In this document: positions 43,568 to 53,920 of the stretch, piece by piece
Layout: every line of letters starts with the position of its first letter
Numbering within the stretch: position 1 is the stretch's first letter
Assembly (NCBI GenBank): GCA_043228905.1
Contig: JBHGNT010000003.1
Span: forward strand, 5,828,001-5,892,000
DNA: 64,000 nt
Source of the DNA: Azolla caroliniana
Lineage: Eukaryota; Polypodiophyta
Reading direction: 5' to 3'
Translations under genes and position numbers: made by a program
Notes under the pieces: model-generated
What the model was told of the DNA's origin: nothing
Database searches by the model: none
Seen by the model: the letters and a program-made list of their open reading frames with translations, nothing else

Positions 43568-44480
43568 TCAACTGACTATGTTCTTCTCTCGGGTGGACCG
43601 ACATGGTTGTTCACTTGTCTTCGTGAATGCTTTCTTGGCTCTTGGTGCCCTTATGATAGGCACATCCAATCCACCATACTCACAGTCGAGTGGGTGAACC
43701 GATTCATTTCCATCTGAGTCTTCATACTCATGCATTTTGGCCTTCCCTTTGTTCAATTTCGGACTTGGTCGTGACATGCTATGGTTGCTCAGTGGCTCAT
43801 GTGGTCCACTCAATCTAGTTGAGATTGGACTTTCTTCTGGTGTTAGCCTTAGTCGATCATCCTCCTCTGACTCTATATCGAAATCGGTTTCGATTGGGTC
43901 TAATGGAGCTATGTCGACTATGTACCAGGATGTCGATTCGATGAATCGACATCCCTACTCACTCGTACCTTCTTGGTAGAGGGGTTGAAACACTTATACC
44001 CCTTTTGTTCGAGTGAGTACCCCACGGGGATACACTTCTCCGATTTTGGATCGAGCTTTTGTCGCTTTTCATCGGGAATGTGTACAAATGTGATAGAGCC
44101 GAATATCCTTACGTGGGATAAGTCTAACTTCTTTCCATAGAACTTCTCATGGGGGATGACATCGTGCACTTGGGATGTTGTGCAACGATTCATTAGATAG
44201 ATGGCCGTGTTCGTAGCTTTAGCCTTGTATGATTTTGAAAAATGTTTCTCGTTCATCATTACCCTTGTCACCTCAAGTATATGCCGGTTCTTTCGTTTGG
44301 CTACTCCGTTCTACTGAGGTGTGTGTCAGCAAGTAAACTCTCGTTGAATTCCTTCTTGTTGAATGTATGTTATGAAGGCATCAGAGAAATCTCCTTGCCG
44401 CCGTCCAATCGAAGGCATCGAACATGGGGAACATCCTGGTGTGCCTGGAGAAGTCGTCGATGAACATCACATAGTACCGG
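43568..44480 (-). pseudogene. Copia integrase core and C-terminal linker
   Basis: From 44480 downward: FIDDFSRHT and SIGRR-type sequence, then MMNEKHFSKSYKAKATNTA, IYLMNRCTTSQVHDVIPHEK, FYGKKLDLSHVRIFGS and VPVGYS-like IPVGYSLEQKGY (43918-44271), and the hydrophilic linker to 43568. Frameshifts interrupt the core. In the element at 0.9-4.9 kb the corresponding sequence stops at MNRC. Confidence 0.85.
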
Positions 44481-45190
44481 CAATCACCGAATGTTACAGT
44501 TTGGGTTGGTCCCCATACATCTGAATGTATTACATTACATCCAGGATCCTTTTGCTCACATTCCTCTCATTTGGGAACGATTATCGGTGTTGTTTGCCGA
44601 ACTGGCAGGCTTCACATACTCCTATAATCTCCTTCTCGATAAAGGTCAGGAGTTCAATGACGACTCCTTTTGACTGCATTCCTTTGAGCTTCTGGAGATT
44701 AATGTCGCTGATTCTTTTGCACCACAGGTCTATGTCGGCGTCAACTTTATGGCCCTTGGTAAACATTGCCGATTTCATCTTATGAGAGTCGAGGATGACC
44801 ATTCGGCCTTCTCTTTGTCCGCAGGCGATAATTCAACCTTCCTTTTCGATGAAGCACCCTCCATCGTTGAATTGAACTTGCATGCCTTGTTCCACAATCT
44901 AGCCCACCGAGACCAGATTCTTCGTTATTGTCGAACATGCAAGACATTCTTGATGTAGGTTTGGTTGCCCTCTTCGTCGAATGGAACATTGCCTCCATGT
45001 TGAATGGGGTGAATTGTGTCGTCCCCAGTTTCCACATAGTCGGGTCGTTCGGGCTTTCGTAGTTCTCGAAATCAATCTTCATGAGATGTCATGTGATTGG
45101 ATGCACTCGAGTCGACAAACCATACATTTTCTAAACTGGAGGTGTTGGTCGAGCATGATGCCGTCATCGTATTCGCTCTATGTTGCATCA
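44481..45190 (-). pseudogene. Copia protease and GAG-pre-integrase region
   Basis: Protease motif near 45115-45090 reads FVDSSASNHM, whereas the sister copy has FVDSGASNHM; the Gly of the D-S/T-G active site has become Ser. Then come VETGDD, NVPF and QTYIKNVLH, and the pre-integrase domain (44802-44581): ILDSHKMKSAMF, DLWCKRISDINLQKLK, GVCEACQFGKQHR. The first zinc-finger His (WHKR in the sister) is replaced by Cys and the second (IGH) by Asp in ISD. All in shifting frames. Confidence 0.85.
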
Positions 45191-45907
45191 TGAACATTCT
45201 TCCACGATCGTCATAGTCGGAGTTTGAGGCATAGTTGGTGAGTTGTCTACTTGTGGAGGCCGACTCACTCTTCTTTTTGCAACACTTTGCCTCGTAGTGG
45301 CCAAATTTGCCACAATACCCGCATTGGGTAGAATTGTTTTGTCGTCTTGGTCCGGCATGATTGCTCCCCCTTCTGCCAAATGCTTTGCCTCAAGCGTTTG
45401 AAACGTTTTGCCGGGTAGTAGAAGTTGTGTTCTCGGGGATGTTTGTGGTTGTGTTGGCCTTGACCGAATCAACCTCTTCTTCCACAACTTTGTCCCCTTC
45501 CTCCAATGATCTAAGTTCGAATAGAGCATGTGCCCTTCTTGCACATTGATCCTCTTTTGGACATGATTTTCATCGACCGATAGCATTAATTGGAGATCGA
45601 AGGAGGGAGGATTCTCCCTCGCGAGAACTGCTGACCGTATGGCGTTGAACCGAGGTGCTAGGCCTCGGAGGCATATCTGCACCATTTCATCGTCGTCAAT
45701 GTTAACGTTGATCGACCCGAGGGAGTCACACAGCTCCCATGATGTGTAGTCGGCTTGTGTTTGGTTGGGTTGATTTTCTTGTGCTCCCTCGATGTAACCC
45801 CAATAGCTTTGGCCGACAAGGTATTGGTGCATCTTGTATTCCCAAGATGCAAAATTGTTTCTTTCAAGGTTCTAAGTGGGAAGAGCGTTTCCCATCGGAG
45901 TATTCAT
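45188..45907 (-). pseudogene. Copia gag with early stop and internal deletion
   Basis: The start codon at 45907 gives MNTPMGNALPT, then a TAG at 45874-45872 where the sister copy has a Glu codon. The frame continues with NNFASWEYKMHQYLVG. At DYTSWE it jumps to LCDSLGSINVNIDDDEM, whereas the copy at 4381-2699 has about 75 more residues between TWE and LCDSL. The zinc knuckle (CGYCGKFGHYEAKC) is in another frame near 45330-45290. It cannot make a functional Gag. Confidence 0.88.
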
Positions 45908-46057
45908 GTTAATCGATTTGTATGGAGTGAGTTTTCTTCTTCTTCTTCTTCTCTTGATACGAGTTGTGCAAGTTGCTACTATAACGTTCAGCCGGTTCTT
46001 CGTGAACGTGGGCTTAGACACATCACACATGGACGAGCTTGGATCAGGCTACCAAGC

Positions 46058-46069
46058 GCTCTGATACCA
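46058..46069 (-). other. Primer binding site of copia element 2
   Basis: TGGTATCAGAGC on the minus strand, identical to the site at 4529-4540; complementary to the 3' end of plant initiator tRNA-Met. Confidence 0.93.
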
Positions 46070-46125
46070 TGTACAGAATCGAGAGTAATTCTATGTAGTG
46101 GAAGGTGTGTGTATGTGTTTGTCTG
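46070..46125 (-). repeat. 5' LTR of copia element 2, inner piece
   Basis: 56 bp beginning TGTACAGAATC beside the PBS and ending at GTCTG, the insertion site of the solo LTR. It differs from the 3' LTR at about 12 of 58 positions. Confidence 0.85.
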
Positions 46126-47088
46126 TGTTGGAAGACAGGTCCCTCCGGCGAAGGAAGGGAGAAGAACAGTGCCGACGAACAAACTCGGCCGAGGCCGACA
46201 GGCCGAGGCCGAAACGGTATGAACCGAATGGGGAGAACCCGACTTCGGAGAGTCGGATGGTGTAGGCCCGGTATGAACCGGATGAGGAGAACCCGACTTC
46301 GGAGAGTCGGATGGTGTAGGCCCGGTATGAACCGGATGAGGAGAACCCGACTTCGGAGAGTCGGATGGTGTAGGCCCGGTATGAACCAGATGAGGAGAAC
46401 CCGACTTCGGAGAGTCGGATGGTGTAGGCCCGGTATGAACCGGATGAGGAGTACCCGACTTCGGAGAGTCGGATGGTGTAGGCCCGGTATGAACCAGATG
46501 AGGAGAACCCGACTTCGGAGAGTCGGATGGTGTAGGCCCGGTATGAACTGGATGAGGAGTACCCGACTGCGGAGAGTCGGATGGTGTAGGTCCGATATAA
46601 ACCGGATGAGGAGTACCCGACTGCGGAGAGCCGGATGGAGCCCATCGAGGCTACATTTGTAAATAGCCGAAAAGTCATATTAGTATAAATATGACTTAGG
46701 GCAATCTTTTAGGTGTGGGTGTGCAGTCGTCGTTTTTGTTATTATTATTCTTCCTTGTTGGTGCAAGAAGAAATCAGAGCACGTAACTGTACAGAGAGAG
46801 AGAGAGAGAGATGAGGTCGTTGCCTCTGTTGTAACCGCCGCCTGTGGCAAAGATCTGAGAGCACGAGGTCGTTGCCTCAGTGATCTCACTGTTGTATATT
46901 TCTACATAGCGACAGTTTGCAGCTTGTGGGCTGCCGTGGTTTTTCCCCTATTTTGGGGTTTTCCACGTATACCTCCTGTGTACCATTTCTCCTCTTTTGT
47001 GTCGCGTTTCATTACCTGTTTTTCTGCGTATGTAAAGAATCTTGGTTGTGGCCGAGCGTCGGACAAAAGGAACGTCAAGTTCTCAACA
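46126..47088 (+). mobile_element. Solo LTR nested in the copia 5' LTR
   Basis: 963 bp from TGTTGGAAGACAGG to GTTCTCAACA, flanked by GTCTG at 46121-46125 and again at 47089-47093, a perfect 5-bp target duplication. It contains eight 54-bp repeats (46217-46648), a TATA box in TTAGTATAAATATGAC (about 46679-46694), and a transcribed-type region with GTGGGCTGCCGTGG and CCCCTATTTTGGGG. It is a different family from its host LTR. No internal domains are present. Confidence 0.92.
46217..46648 (+). repeat. 54-bp tandem repeat, eight copies, in solo-LTR U3
   Basis: Units start with GTATGAACC at 46217, 46271, 46325, 46379, 46433, 46487, 46541 and 46595. Each contains CCCGACTTCGGAGAGTCGG, a self-complementary hairpin (CCGACT and AGTCGG around a 6-base loop). 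Divergence rises in the last two copies (TGCGG instead of TTCGG). The long frames on both strands (46105-46662 and 46091-46678) are 18-residue peptide repeats that follow from the 54-bp period and are not genes. Confidence 0.95.
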
Positions 47089-47097
47089 GTCTGTAGT

Positions 47098-47143
<46 letters not shown>
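47089..47143 (-). repeat. 5' LTR of copia element 2, middle piece with (GA)n
   Basis: It begins with the second GTCTG copy and TAGTCA, then a GA run (47101-47142), matching TAGTCAGAGAG at 41692 onward in the 3' LTR. The following ~180 bp of the LTR are missing and replaced by LINE sequence. Confidence 0.85.
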
Positions 47144-47146
<3 letters not shown>

Positions 47147-48381
47147 TTATATTATCGTCTTCGGAAGTCAAATATGACCTATAAGACCAAAAATATTACA
47201 TTTCACGTGATACGTGTGAAGGTGAGTAGCGACTCTTGATGTTCAAGAACTTTACCAATGAATGTTGCAATCTAGAGTGCACATCGTGGTTGTGAGAGAA
47301 TTTCGTCAAGGATTGGGCGCGATCGAAGAGATGTGGAAAGCATGGTCGAATATGATTAAAGGCAGAGCATTGTATCAAAGTGTGATACTCAGACTCTAGA
47401 ACTTGTTTAGGGCAAAGTGTGCATAGTCAGCCAATCTCATCACTTGTGCCCAACGCCCCGTCTCACATCTCAATGCGTGCGAGCTAAGTTGCATGGAAGC
47501 AATGGTTCGAATAGCAAATATCGGGATGGGCTCTAACATGTATCGATGTGTACGGCTTCCATGTTCTGCGAAGAATATGGTTTTGTAGTTAGGTGCAACA
47601 TTTGTAGTATAATGTGTGAAGCGTGAGCCACCACATTTCTCCCATGTCATGATAGATTGGTGTTGCAAAAAGGCCTCATTTACATAGGAATCTAGTGATG
47701 CATCATGAAGCAAGTGTCTTGCATCCCATCTACCAAACCATTTTTCTAAATCTTGCATCCAACCGGAACACAAAATTTTGCTTTTATGTGTTTTTTGGAT
47801 CTTTTGGCTTGCTTCCCATGCAATTCTAGGAAGTCGATGTGAGGGGCTTTTTTGAACCTTAAGCATGTATTCAATAACCCTTTCCATGGCCATGATCTTA
47901 ATGGGAAGCGATCTCGTCTCAAGGAGGAGGAGTGTGTAGGGCGTTTGTTTCTTAACTTGTAGAAACTTTGTAAGAAAATGTTTTTGGACATTTTCAAACT
48001 CTTTCCACGTAGATTTAGGGATGCTACCGCCCCCATACTTCCACCCCATAGAGAAGAACCAGGGTCACCAAAGTGTCAAAAAGATATTTCTTGAGGACCC
48101 AACACTTAATATCTCCAAGATTGCATGTGTTCTCAAATGCATAATATGCTCGCTTACCCGTCTCTAAGCAGCGTGTAGCACATTCATTCCATTTATGATT
48201 TGAAGGAACTTCAAGGCCAAGATATTTGAAGCTTTCCACACATTCAAGTGGCTCATTGTTGTACATAATGCATGGTTTATCTCTTTTTTGACTCTTCACA
48301 AGCATAATCTTTGTTTTAGAGCTATTGACACTTAATCTAGTATGCATGCAAATTTTTTCCAATGCCTTCATAAGAGAGAGA
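47144..48381 (-). mobile_element. LINE fragment inside the copia 5' LTR
   Basis: Minus frames 48398-48024 and 48049-47396 together read ALEKICMHTRLSVNSSKTK (RT thumb region), FKYLGLEV, CLETGKRAYYAFENTC, LVLLYGVEVWG, FLTKFLQVKKQTP, LLLLETRSLPIKIMAM, and then CTLCPKQVLESEYHTLIQC near 47430-47370, a C-terminal Cys/His finger. There is one frameshift near 48035. The polymerase core with the catalytic Asp pair lies beyond the break. No A-tail or target duplication is visible, and about 180 bp of the host LTR are lost, so it may have arrived by recombination or repair rather than ordinary insertion. It looks like a different LINE family from the one at 35857. Confidence 0.82.
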
Positions 48382-48488
48382 GAAGTTCTATGACACACTA
48401 GTTACTATACTAGGAGGTGTGGTGTTCCCACACTTGAGTATACTAAGGTGTGTTCCCACGCTAGGGAAGTTGAGTTTGATTCTCAACA
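48382..48488 (-). repeat. 5' LTR of copia element 2, outer piece
   Basis: 107 bp ending TTGATTCTCAACA; three differences from 41924-42030 of the 3' LTR. Followed by the GATTC duplication. Confidence 0.93.
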
Positions 48489-48493
48489 GATTC

Positions 48494-48970
48494 CAACATA
48501 GTAATAAAAATTCATACCTATGATGAAACAATGTTATGATGATGATCTAATCTTCCTCATTTTGTTTGTGAATGATGCTATGATTGTGGAGAATTTCATG
48601 ATGGATATTTGGGCTCTCAACAAAAGAGTGATTTTTTTTATATGAAAGATCTAAAATATGTGAATCATGCCATAAGAATGTAGATATCTTGAGATAGGAA
48701 GAATCGAAGTATTCATCCATCTCAACGCAAGTACATCATTTCCATATGGATGAAGACAAGCCTCTAATTAGTCGGACACTATCAAACTACTTTAAACTTA
48801 GCAAGATGGACTACCCAAAGCTACAATCACCAAAGGGACATATGTGAAACATTAGGTATTCATTTATAGCTAGATGTTTGATGTATACCGAGGTGGGCGT
48901 TATGCCAATAAGTAGGAGTGGTAAATTAATTCATGTCAAACCTTGACAAAAAGCAGTGGTACTTTAATGG
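48494..48970 (+). pseudogene. Old copia reverse transcriptase, part 2 (right of nested insertion)
   Basis: It continues the RT of 41240-41634: QHSN, then LIFLILFVNDAMIVENFMM (the YVDD motif decayed to FVND, near 48550-48610), DGLPKATITKGHM, RYSFIARCLMYTEVGVMP, which corresponds to the copia segment LSK...P...SAVGSLMYAM...RPD. Many stops. One RT runs through both halves, showing that the 6.85-kb element inserted into a pre-existing copia copy. Confidence 0.72.
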
Positions 48971-49438
48971 AGTGAAGAACTAAAGGTTATGCTTTAGAGT
49001 AGGTGAAATTTTTGTACTTGCATGTTTGGATTTTGGCAACTTAGGATGTATAGAAAATTCGTTGAGGATACTTATTAAATCATGGAGATTGCGGCTTTAA
49101 GAGTGCATATATGTTTCAACAATTAAAGTAGTGTTACATTGTCGTTAACAAAATGGGCAAGGGAGGCCTTCTCTCTTGGCAATGGATATGGGAAATTTCT
49201 CAAAGTTAGAAGTACAAGATTACTTCATTTGAGATTTCATTGAGAAGAGTTAAATCTCTAATGAAAGTACCTATGTCAAATAGCATCAACATGTATTATG
49301 AAGAATTTTTCCACAATTCCCTTCTCCCACTCTTGCAAATTGAAGAGGATCATGGATCTAATCAAATGGCATGCCCATAATGGTGAGATGGGGTTCCCAC
49401 ATAGTTTGAATGTAGATGTCTAACACTAAGCGTAGTTA
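48971..49438. other. Non-coding stretch
   Basis: Possibly the eroded RNase H end of the old copia copy; nothing specific recognised. Confidence 0.35.
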
Positions 49439-49998
49439 TGTTAGAGTGTAACTAACTAATTAAGCAAAACATAAGGAATTATAAACCAAAGAAAGGAAAG
49501 AGGGGAACCAAACCACTTGAGCACCTCTTAACAATGGCAGGAGATGAACCCAAACCTCCTCTATGTCTCATACCATCGAGGGTTGATGTGAGTCATACCT
49601 TGGGTTCTGTGAGAATCACAGATGCTTAACTATAAAGAGCCATAACCACATTGTCATAGTCTCAACATAAGTCAACCCTCCCGAACTAGCCTTCTTATAT
49701 AGATAGAAGCCCTAGGGGGTTAACCCTAGACCCTAGTGTGGTGAAGCGATAACACACTAAATAGTATCCGTAGAACTGAATATTACAATTCATACCATCC
49801 TTCCTTTTAGAATTAACCCATACATACTCATCATAAGATTAGGGAAAACAATGGAGAATGGTCCATCAACCAAATCCTAGTGGTCAAAACACCACCTCAT
49901 CGTACAAAAAAAGATCTCGAGCAACGATTAATGCTACAAACAAATGGCAAAGAAATCAACCCATGATCGTGGTTTCCTATTGAAGTCCATAACTAACA
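49439..49998 (-). repeat. Possible LTR (minus orientation)
   Basis: The 560-bp block starts TGTTAG and ends CTAACA (perfect 6-base inverted ends) and on the minus strand has a TATA box, TATCTATATAAG, near 49700, about 300 bp in. No target duplication (AGTTA left, CTTTC right) and no PBS or coding region, so boundaries are tentative. Confidence 0.35.
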
Positions 49999-50879
49999 CT
50001 TTCAATCATTTGCTCATGTATTAGATCATTATATCGAGTCACTTCACAATAAACAAAAGAATATAATACACATGGTGTTATCCCCTATATTAGGAGATGA
50101 ATTTATTTATCGATATAAATATCCTCCAACACAAGTAGTAAATATACCCCCAGATCAAGACTACGGTTACTTATAGGTGATTATCATGGGCAACTTGTTA
50201 ATTGGGGAGAAGATATCTTTTTGTGATTAGAATAAAAATAAAAAATGTCTTAGAAGGAAATTAGTAGTTGGCATAATTACCTAAATGATTCAATATGTAT
50301 ATTGTTTCTTGCACCCCCCTAAGAAAAGTAGTCCCAATCAATAACAAAGGCATTCGAAAACCTTACGTGAATGAACTAGAATCAAGACTCTCTCCAATAG
50401 GCTAATTCATTCCCTTAAGAATTAGATTCATCATAATCCAACTCAAATTAAAAAATCAAGTCTCGAGGGAGAGAAATGATTTATTGTCTATTTCCTTCAT
50501 GACATTCTGAATTCAAAATATCATTGGATAATGCATCATAAGGATCATGGAACTTTCAACAATGTTGAGGTTGCACTTAAGTACATGTGCTCTTTGAAGA
50601 AAGGCTACAATAAATCTTTGTTAGTAGAACCAAACCTAAGACCATTTCGATGAGAAATGTAAGAATCTCAGTGATGAATTTGATCAAAATATCATGCGAG
50701 TATTGTAAGAAAAAAGGGTGTATAAAGAAAATTGTTACCGAGTCTCGGGTGGAAACTAGAACTTTTCTAGCACGAGAGCAAAATGGCAAAATATTTGACT
50801 AGAAAGTTAGCTCCTTTACATGATTGAGGATCAAACTCCATTAAAGTAAACTTCCTCATTTTTTCCCAATCAATTGGTC
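49999..50879. other. Non-coding stretch
   Basis: It may include eroded gypsy gag upstream of the protease that follows, but no motif is clear. Confidence 0.35.
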
Positions 50880-51845
50880 AAGTAAATGGACGCCTAGTGC
50901 ATTATGTGTTTGATACAAGTAACTCACACAATTTTATGTTATGATCACTCAATACAAATGTTGAGACTTTCAAAAGACTAAAGTGATCACACTTTTAAAG
51001 TTCACCTAGTGAAGGGAGGAATACAATCATGAATTGTTGATTTGCATAAATTCCTATGTAGGAATACTTTATTCTCATGTGACGAATTTGAGATCAATTG
51101 ATATAATAAGGGTTATCCCTAGTTTTATAATAAAACTCCTCTTTTGTTCATCCATTGATTGGATTAACCATTCAATAACTTTTGCATCAAATAACGAATG
51201 CTATTATAGAATGTGTAAAATTCCTTCAAAATTCTTGTTTCTTTGCATCTTTAATCCAGCATTACATCTACATGATCAATCCAATGATTCAATATTATCA
51301 TTTTAATGTTGATATAAATCAAATTACCTTTCATGACCATACCCCATTTTAATGTTGAACTAATCTCAAAGATGTTTTCGAGAGAAATCCAGACTTATGT
51401 GTAGTGTTAAGCATGAAATAGAACTCATGCAAGGTGTTTGTTTTAGTGAGCGTTCCACCTTATGGACTTAGTTGAATTGAAGAGGATGAGACCGCAACAC
51501 AACTTAAGGATGGGCCACATTAGTCCCGGTAAATCTCCTTGGGGTGCACTGCAATTGCAAGTTATCCTGCTCAAGAAAACACAAGGAACATAACGAATGT
51601 GTATTGATTATAGCCATTTGAATAAAATGACTGACTGAACACATTTTACATGTTATGCACCTGTCGAACCTGTCAAACCATCGACAGATGATTGTCATGG
51701 TGCTTGACACTTTGCCAAAATCAATCTACAAACCATCTTGCATATAAGATAATTACCCTTGAGGAGGGTATTCCTAAAACCACATGATTTCGTAAGTGCT
51801 ATGGTCATTATGAGTTTCCATTGATCCTACCAGAAATGAATGGCA
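50880..51845 (+). pseudogene. Degenerate Ty3/gypsy protease and reverse transcriptase
   Basis: Near 50880-50940 the frame reads VNGRLVHYVFDTSNSHNFM, the aspartic protease active-site region (usually D-T/S-G-A). After worn sequence, 51445-51845 gives SVPPYGLS, SPWGALQLQVILLKK, RMCIDYSHLNKMTD, AKINLQTILHIR and YGHYEFPLILPEM, in the order of gypsy RT (PYR, SPWGAPVLFVKK, CIDYRQLN, DLRSGYHQIR, YEFLVMPFG). Stops and frameshifts throughout. The catalytic YxDD lies beyond the recognised part. Confidence 0.72.
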
Positions 51846-51929
51846 CAAAAAGATGAATGAAGATCAGAGATTGAAAAATGATGAAGGTCTACCATTTTAC
51901 ATGGGAGATGAATCTGCGTTCTTCCACAA

Positions 51930-53698
51930 AGAGATTTCGACGATGAGAGACTGGTAAAATCTGATCCATATGTGGGTTGCACCTTTGTTCACATTTATGT
52001 GAGATGTGGAAGCGTTCTGGATGCTTATTGTGCATTCATAATGATTCTAATTAAGCCAACTGAACCATGGAAAGTTATAATTGAAGATTTTATGAACTCT
52101 AGGACCTATGTAATTGGGAAGTTGTCAAGCTCTTTTTTATCAGATGCAGAAGGAAGTAATAAAGCCAACTCGAGCCACTTTCCTTTGTCTTGAAAGCGTG
52201 TTCTATTTGCTAAAAGGTTAGCATGTCCATGCTTTTTTTATCAAATGTGATGTGAATTAAGCCTTTTTTGGGCGATGGACACTTTACACATGTATGCGAA
52301 TTGTCACATGTTGTAAGTCGCACACAATGTGTTTTATAGGTCTTTGACATGGGATGTTGTGATGCACAATACATTAATAGAAGGGCATGCCCATTATGGA
52401 TACTTTCAAGAAGCACTCTCTTTTCAAGAAAATCGAAGTTCTGACTTTTGATCTAGATCAGGCATCCTTTGTCTGTGTTTTAAAAGTGTATCAAAATTGT
52501 GATGCTTTCCAATATGGTATACAAATCATGCCGATGTTGTCAACAATGAGCTTGATTCTTGAGATCAATGCACTTGCTGATCATAATCGTATGCATATGT
52601 ATATATCTTGTGAGGACATGGAGCTTGCATCTTGTTGAAAAGTTATGAAACCCGAATATGGTTAAATGGAGATATATCTTGTGAAGACATGGATGGAGTT
52701 TGCATGTTGTTGAAAAGTTACAAAGCCCAAATACGGAGCACATTGATTTCAGGTTATGCTGAAAATGGCTATGGTGAAGTTGCTCTCAAAATCCTTGATG
52801 AGATGAGATACCAGGCATTCAAAACTAATCAAATCAGAGCGTGAGCGTTTTAAAATCATGTTCCTCTAGTCCAAGAGCATGACAAAAGGGAGCAAGATCA
52901 ATACAGATACTATTGTATGTGGCTTTGAGTTGGATTCATATGCCGGTATATATGTGGCATGTGCCAGTATGGAATGCTGTTATTGGTAAATATGTGAAAT
53001 GGAAGAAGCTAGTCACATTTCATAGAATGCCTTCCAAAAATGTTGTCACATGGATAACATTGATTGCAGGGTATTCTTCACAACCTGGATATTGTGATGA
53101 AGCAAACATACTTTTGGAGAGAATGCAAAATGAGGTAAAGAGCGAAATTCTGTCCATCACTTTGCCATCCCTACGCAAATTATGTTCAGTAACATAAACC
53201 AAAGTCGTGTTGAGAGATTCATTGATTTGGGGCCAGAATTTGATTATGCATGTGTGGGCTCTATACTAATCAACATGTACTCTCATTGCTTTTGCCCTCA
53301 TGATTCATGCAGACCAATGAACAAATGCCTCACAGAGGAGTCATCATGTGAAATGCCCCCTAATTTGTAGCTATGGTCAGCATGGAATTTTTACAGATGC
53401 AATGAATTTGTTTCAACAAATGCAAGACGCAGGTGTCATTTAGTTGAATTAGGTTACATACATATAATTCTCTTGAAAGCTTAATATCAGACCAATGGTG
53501 AAGACTTTGAGCAGCACTTTTTGGATCCATCTTTGTGATAACGGTGCTTGTATCAATTTTCTTGCAAAATCAGAATGTCTTGAAGATGATAGTAGAATAT
53601 TTGGTAGCCTACTAGAGCGAACTATTGTGACATGGAACTCATTTATGGCAGGATATGATCAAAACAGGAATCATAAGGAAGCATTGAATTTTAAGTAA
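51930..53698 (+). pseudogene. PPR-protein pseudogene (plus strand)
   Basis: Broken frames encode consecutive pentatricopeptide-like units: TFVHIYVRCGSVLDAY (51980), ALSFQENRS-type region and LDQASFVCVLKVYQNCDAFQ (52440-52510), TLISGYAENGYGEVALKILD (52740), WNAVIGKYVKWKKLV and KNVVTWITLIAGYSSQPG (52970-53090), VGSILINMYSHC (53255), QHGIFTDAMNLFQQMQ (53380), and RTIVTWNSFMAGYDQNRNHK (53615). The WN-I-GY pattern points to the plant PLS class, whose members act in organelle RNA editing. There are at least six disruptions, no intron and no intact DYW end, so it is not functional. Confidence 0.78.
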
Positions 53699-53920
53699 AA
53701 AAGCATGTGGCCTGTATAGATGGTCTGGTCACTGGTCCTGAGTCATACATGTGTTCATCAAAAAATTTAAATTTTATTTATTTATTGATGCTTTCAGTGT
53801 GCATCTGCCTTCCGAGCTCATTGGTATTGAAGTGCATGTGAATCAATGGCATGCTACTTGAGCGCATTGGTCACAATCACCCTTTGTTCTAGCACATGTG
53901 CTTTGCCGAAGACATCCGCC

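Larger units (their letters stand above)
41635..48488 (-). mobile_element. Ty1/copia retrotransposon 2 with nested insertions
   Basis: Both outer edges have TG...CA LTR ends and both are flanked by GATTC (41630-41634 and 48489-48493), so the whole 6.85-kb block is one insertion event plus later additions. On the minus strand: 5' LTR pieces (48488-48382, 47143-47089, 46125-46070), PBS (46069-46058), gag, protease, integrase, RT, RNase H, polypurine tract, 3' LTR (42030-41635). The 5' LTR was hit by a solo LTR (46126-47088) and carries a LINE fragment (47144-48381). The coding region has several stops, frameshifts and internal deletions, so the element is dead. It is the same family as the element at 0.9-4.9 kb. 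Confidence 0.93.

Noticed and set aside
46217-46648. Regular repeat resembling a CRISPR array
   Set aside because: Repeats are directly adjacent with no unique spacers, lie in an LTR, and the genome is eukaryotic.
46091-46678. 195- and 185-codon frames on opposite strands with 18-residue repeats
   Set aside because: They are translations of the 54-bp LTR repeat; a period divisible by three keeps all frames open.
47144-48381. Ordinary LINE insertion with target duplication inside the copia LTR
   Set aside because: No A-rich tail or flanking duplication found and about 180 bp of LTR are missing, so I call it a fragment of unclear arrival.
49439-49998. Confident solo LTR
   Set aside because: Inverted ends and a TATA box fit, but flanking 5-mers differ; kept only as a low-confidence feature.
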